From assembly GCA_947625805.1 (NCBI GenBank), contig CANQPT010000015.1, positions 1 through 39,488 of the forward strand: a stretch of 39,488 nucleotides of DNA, written 5' to 3'. Each line of letters starts with the position of its first letter. Positions within the stretch are counted from its first letter, which is position 1. Source of the DNA: an uncultured Clostridia bacterium (GTDB lineage Bacteria; Bacillota; Clostridia; Oscillospirales; CAG-272). Both the position numbers and the translations under genes were made by a program. The notes under the pieces were generated by a model. The model ran no database searches. It was given only the letters and a program-made list of their open reading frames with translations, and had not been told where the DNA came from. This document shows positions 26,870 to 35,157 of this stretch, piece by piece.

Positions 26870-27205
26870 ATGAATCTTTGGGCACTGGACGCGGCGGCCG
26901 ACACCACAGCAGGCGGCGGTATGCAGTCGATCATCAGCATCGGCATGATCGTAATCATGCTGGCATTTTTCTATTTCTTCTTGTACAGACCGCAGAAAAA
27001 GCAGGAAAAGGAAACCGCAAAAATGCGGGACAACCTTGAAGTAGGGGACGAGATCACGTCCATCGGCGGCATCGTAGGTGAGATCGTGAGCATCAAAGGA
27101 GAGACGATCACGATCGAGACCAGCAAGGACCGCACCAAGGTACGCCTGCTCAAGGACGCGGTCAAGGTGGTCGACGTCAAGGCCAACGAGGACGCGGACG
27201 ACTGA
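26870..27205 (+). CDS. yajC: Preprotein translocase subunit YajC
   Basis: Single TM then FYFFLYRPQKKQEKETAKMRDNLEVGDEITSIGGIVGEIVSIKGETITIET. Confidence 0.93.
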   Translation: MNLWALDAAADTTAGGGMQSIISIGMIVIMLAFFYFFLYRPQKKQEKETAKMRDNLEVGDEITSIGGIVGEIVSIKGETITIETSKDRTKVRLLKDAVKVVDVKANEDADD

Positions 27206-27225
27206 TTCCTGCATAAATAAGCGCA

Positions 27226-27273
27226 CTCCCGAATAAACATGGGATAACAACCATGTATTCGGGAGGCTTTTTT
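27226..27273 (+). terminator. Terminator-like hairpin overlapping the next gene's RBS
   Basis: CTCCCGAATA...TATTCGGGAG plus inner CATGG/CCATG, then GCTTTTTT and ATG at 27274. Confidence 0.8.
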
Positions 27274-27687
27274 ATGATCAAGCGGTTTTTTATAGGAATC
27301 GGGATTGCCTTTGCATCGGCGGCCCTCATGCTGGCAGTGCTTGCAATGATCGGAGCGGGAATGGACGATCCGCGCGCAAATGCGGCTCTGTTCGGGCTGA
27401 TCGCGTTTTTCGCGGGATCACTCGCCGCCGGGATCGCGGGCGCTCTTTTATCTGACGATATGCCCGCACTTGGCTCTGCCGTGTGCGGAGCGGTCTATGT
27501 GGGACTGATCTTTGTGGCGTCGCTGTTCTTCCGTGGGAAAGACACCCGCCCGCTTTTACAGTCGATGATCGTATACGGCTTGGGAATCCTCTTGCCGGTT
27601 GGCATCGGATTATTCTTCCGCTCCCACCGTTCCGGCTCTCGCAGGACCAGAAAAAATCTCATGAAAAAGATGGGAAAACGGGCGTAA
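27274..27687 (+). CDS. TIGR04086-like small membrane protein
   Basis: Four-TM protein adjacent to yajC; GGGAGG SD; start MIKRFFIGIG. Confidence 0.75.
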   Translation: MIKRFFIGIGIAFASAALMLAVLAMIGAGMDDPRANAALFGLIAFFAGSLAAGIAGALLSDDMPALGSAVCGAVYVGLIFVASLFFRGKDTRPLLQSMIVYGLGILLPVGIGLFFRSHRSGSRRTRKNLMKKMGKRA

Positions 27688-27702
27688 GATATGCCGGCAC
27701 AG

Positions 27703-27731
27703 GGGCTGTCCGTTCGGGCGGCCCCCTTTTG
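27703..27731 (+). terminator. Terminator between convergent genes
   Basis: GGGGCTGTCCGTTCGGGCGGCCCCCTTTT. Confidence 0.65.
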
Positions 27732-27733
27732 CG

Positions 27734-29602
27734 TTATTCCGTATAATACTGCGCCTGAGCGTTCCACAGTTGGTGATATTTGCCGTGCTCGTTTGCCACA
27801 AGCGCGGCGTGCGTGCCCTGCTCGACCACCTGCCCCTCGTGGAATACCGCGATCTCGTCGCAGAACTTGCAGGAGGAAAGCCGATGGCTGATATAGATGG
27901 CCGTTTTGTCTCCGGCAATGTCGTTGAATTTGGAGTAGATCTCCGCCTCCGCGATGGGGTCGAGGGCCGCGGTCGGCTCGTCTAAAATGATAAACGGCGC
28001 GTCCTTGTACAGCGCACGGGCGATGGCAATCTTCTGGGCTTCGCCGCCCGATACCTCCACTCCGTTTTCGGTAAAGTCCTTGTACAAATAGGTTTCAAGA
28101 CCCTCGGGCATGGTGTCTGACCGCTCCCCGAATCCCGCGTCGACCAGCGCTTTGCGCACCCTGCGCTCATCGTAGTCCGCACAACCCGCCACATTGGCGC
28201 CCAAGGGCTGAGAGAGCAGCTGAAAGTCCTGAAACACGATAGAAAAGACGTCCATATAGTCCCGATAATTATACTTGCGGATGTCGATGCCGTTTAGCAG
28301 AATCTGCCCCTCTTCGGGATCGTACAGGCGGCAGAGCAATTTGATAAAGGTGGTCTTGCCGCTGCCGTTCTCGCCCACGATTGCAAGGCGCTTACCGACC
28401 TCGAATTTCATGCTGACGTTTTTGAGCGCCCACTTTTCCGCACCCGGATATCTGAACCAAACGTTCTGAAACTCCACCTGATACTTTCGGTCGGAGCGTT
28501 TTTCGGTGGTCAGGCTTCCCTGATACATAGCGCCCGGAATATCCAGAAATTCAAAGGCGGTATCCAAATATCCCGCGTTGGTTTTGATCATTCCGATCAG
28601 ACTGGTCACCTCAAAAATACTTCCGGCCATTGCCGTCGCAGCCCCCACGTACTGGGTGATACTGCCCACGTCAAACGCGCCCGCCCATGCCTTCAGGCAG
28701 GTGAATACATAGACCGATCCGGTGATCACGACCGTGATCCCCGTGCCGAGGCCGTAATAAATCCCCATCGGACCTCTTGCCAGTTTGCCGATCGGACCGT
28801 CTGTGCCGAAAGATGCGTTTTTATTCCAGTAGGCACTGACCAGATGCTGTTGGTTATATATCCGGATATCGGTCGCTCTTTCCCTCTTCTTGCCGAAAAA
28901 GCCAAAGAAGCCAAACAGTCGGTTGCCCATGGTAGCATCACTTGCCGCATTGCTCCAACAGGCCGTTGCCCTGGCGTTGCAGGCGCCCGCCAGCATACTG
29001 ACCGACACCATACCCGCCGCCAGCACCAGAATAAACACAGGACTGTTCAGAACGGTGAGGCCGCCTGCGCTTGCGGGAACGCGGGCAGTGAAAAGACTTA
29101 CGGTAAGAGCAATACCGCCAAGGATCCCGATAATGCTTTTCAATCCGCTTTCATATACCTCCGGGAGGCGCATCAGTCCCCAACCGCTCCAGTTTTCGTT
29201 TTGCCGGATCTGTGCGCGCAGGTCGTGGATCTGCTGCCGATCCAGATCGGCATAATCCATAGAAAACATTTTTCCGATAAAAAGGATCTCTTTGCGTCCC
29301 CAAAGATCGTCGAGCAACGTTTCTTTTCGCTGGTATAAAAACGACGCTGCCACCGCGAACAGTCCCGTGCACAGCACGCTGACAGCCACCCACTGCCATA
29401 AAATCTCCGCGCGGCGGGCCGTTGCCAGTTCTTTCAGAATTTGTGCGGAGAAGAACACCGTAATATAAGGGGTCAGAGCGCTCACCACGCAATAGAGCGC
29501 GGAGATCGCGAAAAACTTCGGGCTTACCTTGCGCAGAAGTCTGGCCGCCCGCAGATGCACGGAGACGGCATGGCCCATGGTCGTTTTCTTTTCCATCATC
29601 AA
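27734..29602 (-). CDS. ABC transporter ATP-binding/permease protein (exporter half B)
   Basis: GENGSGKTTFIKLLCRLYDP, VSGGEAQKIAIARAL, ILDEPTAALDP. Confidence 0.9.
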   Translation of the reverse strand: MMMEKKTTMGHAVSVHLRAARLLRKVSPKFFAISALYCVVSALTPYITVFFSAQILKELATARRAEILWQWVAVSVLCTGLFAVAASFLYQRKETLLDDLWGRKEILFIGKMFSMDYADLDRQQIHDLRAQIRQNENWSGWGLMRLPEVYESGLKSIIGILGGIALTVSLFTARVPASAGGLTVLNSPVFILVLAAGMVSVSMLAGACNARATACWSNAASDATMGNRLFGFFGFFGKKRERATDIRIYNQQHLVSAYWNKNASFGTDGPIGKLARGPMGIYYGLGTGITVVITGSVYVFTCLKAWAGAFDVGSITQYVGAATAMAGSIFEVTSLIGMIKTNAGYLDTAFEFLDIPGAMYQGSLTTEKRSDRKYQVEFQNVWFRYPGAEKWALKNVSMKFEVGKRLAIVGENGSGKTTFIKLLCRLYDPEEGQILLNGIDIRKYNYRDYMDVFSIVFQDFQLLSQPLGANVAGCADYDERRVRKALVDAGFGERSDTMPEGLETYLYKDFTENGVEVSGGEAQKIAIARALYKDAPFIILDEPTAALDPIAEAEIYSKFNDIAGDKTAIYISHRLSSCKFCDEIAVFHEGQVVEQGTHAALVANEHGKYHQLWNAQAQYYTE

Positions 29603-31416
29603 AACTCCTTTCCTTCCCGATAGTAGCGGCTTTGTACTTCAAAGAGATGCGCGTATTCTCCGCCGAGAGCCAGCAGGCTTTCGTGGGTGCCTTCCTCCGC
29701 AATGCGGCCGTCCGCAATAAAGATAATCCGGTCGCAGAATCGGGTGGACGCAAGGCGGTGGGAAATAAAGATCGAGGTCTTGCCCTCCGTCATATCGTTA
29801 TATTTCAGATAGACGTCATTTTCCGCGATGGGGTCAAGGGCGGCGGTCGGCTCGTCCAACATGAGGATCGGACCGTCCTTATATAGCGCACGCGCCAGCA
29901 TCAGGCGCTGGGTCTGCCCGCCCGAGAAGAGTACGCCATCCAGATAAACCTCTCTGCCCACATGGGTTTCCACACCCTCGGGCAAATCGGCGACCGTTTT
30001 GGTAAGACCCGCTTTTTCGATACAGTCCCGGACCTTGTCGTAGTCGATATTCCGATTGGTTTGAGCGATATTTTCCGCAACCGTCACGTCCAAAATCGAA
30101 AACTCCTGAAAGACCGCGCTGAACAGCCCGTAGTATTCCCGACGGTCAAAATCCCGGACGTCTTTTCCGTTTAAGAGCACCCTGCCCTCGGTGGGGTCAA
30201 GCAGACCGCACAGTAACTTGACCAGCGTGGTTTTGCCCGCGCCGTTCAAGCCCACGATCGCCAGTTTTTCACCCGGGCGGACGGTTAGATCCAAACCGTG
30301 AATGATATCCTCCCAAGCGCCGGGATAGCGGAACGATATGTTCTCTGCTTTCAGTTCAAAACCGGTTGCCGCAGGAATCGCCTCGCCTTCTTCAAATTTG
30401 AATGGCTCCGGATATTCAAGGTATTCTCTGACTCTGGAAATATCCAGACTTTGCTCGTGCAGTTTGGCCGTCTGCTGTAAAAACCCCATGACCCATGTGG
30501 TAAAGGTGGTGAGCGCCGTAAAATACAGCAAAAACTCCGGCACGCCAAGCCCCTCCCGAAGCGCCATATGGATCAGATACACATAGGCGATCCCGTTGCG
30601 CGCCACGGTCAGCGCGGCCTCCGTGATATCCGCAAGCAGGCGCTTGCCCTCGGCCTTCAGACGAAAGTCTAAATATGCGTCGTGTACCTTTGCCATCAGT
30701 TCCTCCAGCCAGTTTTGCAGGCCGAAAATGCGGACGTCCTTGGCCAATTCCACGGATTCCGCTTTCTCGCGGATATACCGCTTCTTGGTATAATAGACCT
30801 CCTCCGCTTCGCGATGGGTGAACATCCAGTTGCTCGTGTATCGTGACACCAGAAATCCGATGACACAGGTGACCATGACCACGGCGATCAGGAGCCGGTT
30901 CAGATAGGATAAGATGGTCAAATAGACCAAAAACCCACCGATATTCTGTAAGAGCAGTGTGAGCGTCTGCCAGATCAACTCGGTCGCTTCCCGGTTGTCC
31001 TCACAGGCCGTATACGCCTTGTCACAGAGTTTGATGTAGTTCTCATCGAGCGTATTCGGGTAGCAGGTAGTATTGCTCTTAAAACTGATCATACCGATAA
31101 TCGCAGAGCGCACGTCCACACGGGGAAAGAGCGTATTCTCTTTGATATAATCCTTAAAGCACAGGGTAAGAAACAGCGCGGCGGTAAAGAACAGGATGGT
31201 TCCGAGCAAAGCGCTCAGCGGCGCGTGCTCCTCCACACGGCCTAAGATCTGCGGCGCGATATAGAGCTGTGCCACCTGATACAGTACCTCGAGCAGTGCG
31301 GTCAGCACGCAGAACAACAGCACCCGTTTTCTTGTGCCCCATGCGATCTTCACCATCCACCCGACGTTTTGGGCGACGTTGTATTTTGGTTTAGAGCGCT
31401 TTTTTTCACCGATCAT
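29599..31416 (-). CDS. ABC transporter ATP-binding/permease protein (exporter half A)
   Basis: GLNGAGKTTLVKLLCGLLDP, FSGGQTQRLMLARAL, LMLDEPTAALDP; overlaps next gene by ATGA. Confidence 0.9.
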   Translation of the reverse strand: MIGEKKRSKPKYNVAQNVGWMVKIAWGTRKRVLLFCVLTALLEVLYQVAQLYIAPQILGRVEEHAPLSALLGTILFFTAALFLTLCFKDYIKENTLFPRVDVRSAIIGMISFKSNTTCYPNTLDENYIKLCDKAYTACEDNREATELIWQTLTLLLQNIGGFLVYLTILSYLNRLLIAVVMVTCVIGFLVSRYTSNWMFTHREAEEVYYTKKRYIREKAESVELAKDVRIFGLQNWLEELMAKVHDAYLDFRLKAEGKRLLADITEAALTVARNGIAYVYLIHMALREGLGVPEFLLYFTALTTFTTWVMGFLQQTAKLHEQSLDISRVREYLEYPEPFKFEEGEAIPAATGFELKAENISFRYPGAWEDIIHGLDLTVRPGEKLAIVGLNGAGKTTLVKLLCGLLDPTEGRVLLNGKDVRDFDRREYYGLFSAVFQEFSILDVTVAENIAQTNRNIDYDKVRDCIEKAGLTKTVADLPEGVETHVGREVYLDGVLFSGGQTQRLMLARALYKDGPILMLDEPTAALDPIAENDVYLKYNDMTEGKTSIFISHRLASTRFCDRIIFIADGRIAEEGTHESLLALGGEYAHLFEVQSRYYREGKEF

Positions 31417-31516
31417 AAAAGATCACCATACTTTCCGCGCAAATCTGCGCACGCAGACTCGCCCACGGGTCGCACGCGGGCATTCTTGTGAACAAGACAT
31501 ATTGACTTTTTTGCAT
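31406..31516 (-). CDS. Candidate 36-aa peptide ORF (MQKSQYVLFTRMPACDPWASLRAQICAESMVIFYDR) overlapping the exporter start
   Basis: Stop TGA lies inside the exporter 5' end; downstream of its own predicted promoter; alternative GTG start at 31522. Confidence 0.35.
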   Translation of the reverse strand: MQKSQYVLFTRMPACDPWASLRAQICAESMVIFYDR

Positions 31517-31553
31517 TTTCACAAAAAACCACCGTCCTTTCTTTCTATCTCCT

Positions 31554-31562
31554 ATCATAGCA
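31554..31562 (-). promoter_or_regulatory. Extended -10 promoter TGCTATGAT upstream of sORF/exporters
   Basis: Plus-strand ATCATAGCA. Confidence 0.55.
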
Positions 31563-31563
31563 C

Positions 31564-31593
31564 AAAAATTCGTCCCCGTTTTGTTTCGGGGAC
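31564..31593 (-). terminator. Terminator between GHKL kinase and exporter genes
   Basis: GTCCCCG-AAACAAAA-CGGGGAC then AATTTTT on the minus strand. Confidence 0.75.
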
Positions 31594-31710
31594 CAATCGC
31601 CGTTTCCGGGTGATGAATTGCAGATTCAAAAATCGATGATTCAATCGGCGCGAATAAAAAAGACGTGAAAACGCAGAAATCCTTTGCGGATTTCAGATTT
31701 TCAACAACTC

Positions 31711-31743
31711 CTTTCCGGCGGAAATTGGCCGACCGGCCGCCGT
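31711..31743 (-). repeat. Copy B of intergenic hairpin element
   Basis: CTTTCCGGCGGAAATTGGCCGACCGGCCGCCG, 3 differences from 5175-5206. Confidence 0.75.
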
Positions 31744-31759
31744 GACGCATTGATTTACC

Positions 31760-32422
31760 TCATATTTGCGGCAAAAGTATTTCGGTGGTAAACGCTCCAT
31801 CTTCGCTGTTGCGGCTGATATAGCCGTCCAGACGCTCTACGATCGCGTCGATGCGAACAAGTCCAAAGCCGTGGCCGTCTCCCTTGGTGGTACGAAAGCG
31901 CTTTCCCTCTTTTTTCAGTTTCTTTCCGGCGGTAAAGTTGGTAAAAGAAAGGTACAACTGCGTATTTTTCATATCCATATACACCCGGATCACCCGTTTC
32001 TCCTCCGGGAGTTTCATACTGGCCTCGATCGCGTTGTCAAACAAATTGCCGATGATACAGCAAAGATCGATCTCGGAGGTTTTCAGTCCCAGCGGAATGT
32101 GCGCGTCCGCGACCACCTCGATATGCCTTGCCTTTGCCAGCGAAATTTTGGAGTTCAAGATCGCGTCGGTCATGGGGTTTCCCGTCTTGATGACCGTATC
32201 GACCGTGGTCAGATCCTCGTCCAAAAGGTCAAGATATCGCTTGATGGCCTCCCAGTCCTCCACGGCGGCATAAGCCTTCATGGTCCCGATGTGATTTCGG
32301 TAGTCGTGCCGCCAGCCACGGATCTGCCGGTACATATTGTCCACTTCACGGTAATGAGTCTCGATCAGTTCCCGCTGGTAGGACTCGAGTTTTTTGTCTA
32401 TTTTTTTCGAAAAGAACCCCAT
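31760..32422 (-). CDS. GHKL-type sensor histidine kinase (no transmembrane sensor)
   Basis: RGWRHDYRNHIGTMKAYA, GNLFDNAIEASMKL, GDGHGFGLVRIDAIVERLDG. Confidence 0.9.
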   Translation of the reverse strand: MGFFSKKIDKKLESYQRELIETHYREVDNMYRQIRGWRHDYRNHIGTMKAYAAVEDWEAIKRYLDLLDEDLTTVDTVIKTGNPMTDAILNSKISLAKARHIEVVADAHIPLGLKTSEIDLCCIIGNLFDNAIEASMKLPEEKRVIRVYMDMKNTQLYLSFTNFTAGKKLKKEGKRFRTTKGDGHGFGLVRIDAIVERLDGYISRNSEDGAFTTEILLPQI

Positions 32423-32425
32423 CGC

Positions 32426-33124
32426 TCACCTCATATTGATGATCGCCCGGTTGACGCTTTCGTAAGCGCCTCTGGGCAGAGGAATGGATGTGCCGTCGTA
32501 CAGCCTGATCCCGGTTTTGGTGACCCGGCCGATCCGGGTAAGATTGACGATGGCCGACCGGCTCACGCGGAAAAAGCGATCGTCAAGTTGCTTTTCCAAC
32601 TCGCCTAAAGTCATTTTTACCCGAAAATCCCCGGCGGCGTGGACGGTCACGTAATTGCCGAACACCTCGGCATAGCGGATCTGATAGATCGGGACGCGTA
32701 CCATCTCGCCGCCCATTTCAAGGCACAGGACTTTTTCGTTTTTGGCAAGTTTTTCCACAGCCCGGTCGAGCACGGAAAACAGTTTTTCCTCGCGGACCGG
32801 CTTGATCAGATAGTGGAGCGCCTCCACCTCGTATCCCTCGGAGATATAGTCGGAATAACCTGTGATGAACACGATCTGTACGGTATCGTTTTCCTGCCGC
32901 AGTTTTTTCGCCATGGTCACGCCGTCCATCGCGCCCATTTCAATATCGAGCAGCAAAATATCGTAATCACTTTGCTCCGCATAGTGAAACAGGAAACTTT
33001 CGGCGGATGCAAATGCGGCAATCTGCGCCGTATGCCCGGTGTTTTCCGCCCACCGGGACGCCAGAGCGGACAGATACTCTCTTTGTGTCTGTGAATCGTC
33101 GCAGACAGCAATTTTATAATTCAT
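32426..33124 (-). CDS. LytTR family response regulator
   Basis: KIAVCDDSQTQREYL, YDILLLDIEMGAMDGV, C-terminal LytTR domain; start overlaps upstream stop. Confidence 0.93.
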   Translation of the reverse strand: MNYKIAVCDDSQTQREYLSALASRWAENTGHTAQIAAFASAESFLFHYAEQSDYDILLLDIEMGAMDGVTMAKKLRQENDTVQIVFITGYSDYISEGYEVEALHYLIKPVREEKLFSVLDRAVEKLAKNEKVLCLEMGGEMVRVPIYQIRYAEVFGNYVTVHAAGDFRVKMTLGELEKQLDDRFFRVSRSAIVNLTRIGRVTKTGIRLYDGTSIPLPRGAYESVNRAIINMR

Positions 33125-33668
33125 GTTTTTCACTTTCAAACGGGTCCTCCCCCGGTTGCCATGCACGGCCGAACTTGACGTCACGGAAAAGTGCCGCAAG
33201 ACCCGTGATCTGCTTGAGCCGCAAAATTTCGTCTTTCTGCATTCCCAAATGCTTACAGATCCAATCGTCAGAACGCCCCAACTCGTGCAGCTCTTTAATA
33301 ATATTGCTCATTAAGTCCACGTCATGCGTGCCGCGCGCGCGATTGTGCCGCACAGTGCTCGCCATGCGGGAGGACAGCGGTTTGTCGATGACCGTGACCG
33401 GCAAAAGTCCACGTTCTCTCCGGTAAATATCCGGATAGTCCTTCATTACCCGCCAGCGGTGAAAGCCGTCCACGATCGCATAAAGATCCTTAGAGGCCTG
33501 ATAGTAACAGACGATCGGCATGGTGTATCCGTCCTCGCGGATACTGTCGTATAACAGTTTCATCTCCGGGGGCGCGATGTGATTGGGATTGTAGGTATTG
33601 GGCACGATCTTCTCAAAGGGAACGGCGATCACGCCGTACGCCGGGCTTGTCCACTCGTTATCTGCCAT
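33114..33668 (-). CDS. ParB/Srx-like nuclease-domain protein, IbrB-like
   Basis: IVPNTYNPNHIAPPEMKLLYDSIREDGYTMPIVCYY, AIVDGFHRWRVM. Confidence 0.82.
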   Translation of the reverse strand: MADNEWTSPAYGVIAVPFEKIVPNTYNPNHIAPPEMKLLYDSIREDGYTMPIVCYYQASKDLYAIVDGFHRWRVMKDYPDIYRRERGLLPVTVIDKPLSSRMASTVRHNRARGTHDVDLMSNIIKELHELGRSDDWICKHLGMQKDEILRLKQITGLAALFRDVKFGRAWQPGEDPFESEKHEL

Positions 33669-34977
33669 GGGTCATTTCTCCGTATTTCTTTCTCAAATAG
33701 TCGATTCGTTTCTGCTCCTGACGGGTCGGGCCAAAGCCCATAAACCGGCAGGTGTGGTCGTTTTTCAAAATACAGTAGCACATACGCTTCCAGCTTGGAA
33801 TATCTCTTGTACTTTTGATATCGTCGGTGTGGTCCGGGATCTCGCCTATAAAGACCACCCGCGATTTTTTGTCTAACGTATAGTTGGACACCCCGTTGCG
33901 CCGCACGGCATAGCCGTGACCGATCAACTCTTCTATGGTCTGCTCGGACAAGCCCCCGCCCGTTTCGTGCCAGAAGCGGATGGAAGTATTGAATTTCTTG
34001 ATGTAATTGTTCCGGATGCGCCCCGGCAGCGTATCGAGCAAAAACTCGGTATAGGATTTCCAGGTGTGTCCTTCGGGCAGGGTCACACTGCGGTACCCCA
34101 TCGCTTTGGTCTTGCCGTAGATCGCGCCGAAATTCGCCCCGCGCACCCGGCCGACCAGTTTGGTCCAGATCTCCGGGTCGATCACGCGGTAGAGATTCAG
34201 GCTGTCCTTGGAATAATCGTTGAACGGAGAGGCCACCCGCATCTGCGACAGTTTTAATCCCGCCTTATAATACAGGTCGTACAGCTGATTGTAGTCATAG
34301 CCGAATCGGCAGTTGGCCACCCACACGTCGGTGTCCGCCCAGTCATACAGCGGCGAGGCACAGTATACGTCTTTGAACTGCTCGGAAATCCAGCACTGCC
34401 CCGCATAGCCGTTTTTCTTATTGATAAAGCCGCTGTACCGCTGTAAGGATTCGTCCGAGCGCATTCCAAGCAGGCAGACGGTCTTTGCGCCGCCGTGAAG
34501 ATCCTTATACGAGCGGGCGAACTGCTTTGCCAGGTCCTCCTGATTCATCCGATAGCGGTAATGGGAGAAAGGTCTTTCCAGATTGATCACATAGGGATAG
34601 TCCGGCATGGGGCGTACCCACAACTCTTTTTTTGTGTCGTCCCACGGGTACCAGTACATCTCATAGTTACTGAGCGCCGTGCGGGTGGCCATGGGCAGAC
34701 AAACCCAATACAACTCCGCCTCCCCCTCGAGTCGCTCAAAAGTGCGGGTGACAAACTCGGTGGTCACGGTGTACTGAGCTTCAAAATCCTGATGAAATAC
34801 CCCCACCGTTCGGTCGGGCGCATATTTGCGCCGGTAGTCCATCAAAAGATTCAAGAGCACTCCGCTGTCTTTTCCTCCGCTGAATGAAACGAAAATGTTT
34901 TCAAATTCCCGGAAGAGCAATGCAAAGCGATCCTGTAATGCCTCGTATACGTTTTGTTTGGTGTAGCGTTTGATCAT
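33658..34977 (-). CDS. Phosphoadenosine phosphosulfate reductase family (PP-loop, DUF3440), IbrA-like
   Basis: NIFVSFSGGKDSGVLLNL; adjacent overlapping ParB-like gene. Confidence 0.85.
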   Translation of the reverse strand: MIKRYTKQNVYEALQDRFALLFREFENIFVSFSGGKDSGVLLNLLMDYRRKYAPDRTVGVFHQDFEAQYTVTTEFVTRTFERLEGEAELYWVCLPMATRTALSNYEMYWYPWDDTKKELWVRPMPDYPYVINLERPFSHYRYRMNQEDLAKQFARSYKDLHGGAKTVCLLGMRSDESLQRYSGFINKKNGYAGQCWISEQFKDVYCASPLYDWADTDVWVANCRFGYDYNQLYDLYYKAGLKLSQMRVASPFNDYSKDSLNLYRVIDPEIWTKLVGRVRGANFGAIYGKTKAMGYRSVTLPEGHTWKSYTEFLLDTLPGRIRNNYIKKFNTSIRFWHETGGGLSEQTIEELIGHGYAVRRNGVSNYTLDKKSRVVFIGEIPDHTDDIKSTRDIPSWKRMCYCILKNDHTCRFMGFGPTRQEQKRIDYLRKKYGEMTHGR

Positions 34978-35018
34978 TTATACTCTTTTTTTCCATAATT
35001 TTACAGATTTCGCCTTTT

Positions 35019-35027
35019 ATTATAGCA
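35019..35027 (-). promoter_or_regulatory. Extended -10 promoter TGCTATAAT for the IbrA-like locus
   Basis: Plus-strand ATTATAGCA. Confidence 0.65.
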
Positions 35028-35033
35028 GAAATC

Positions 35034-35078
35034 CGCAAAAAAATCCACCCCTGACCGTTCCGGGTCGAGGGGCGGATT
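35034..35078 (-). terminator. Terminator of znu operon
   Basis: Imperfect stem ATCCGCCCCTCGAC...GTCAGGGGTGGAT then TTTTTTT on the minus strand. Confidence 0.7.
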
Positions 35079-35157
35079 CTATTCTTTTTTTCGCGCGTTT
35101 TCCGGATTCCCGCATTTCCGGCGGAACGCTCAGAAAGACCGCAGAGTAGCATCCCGC

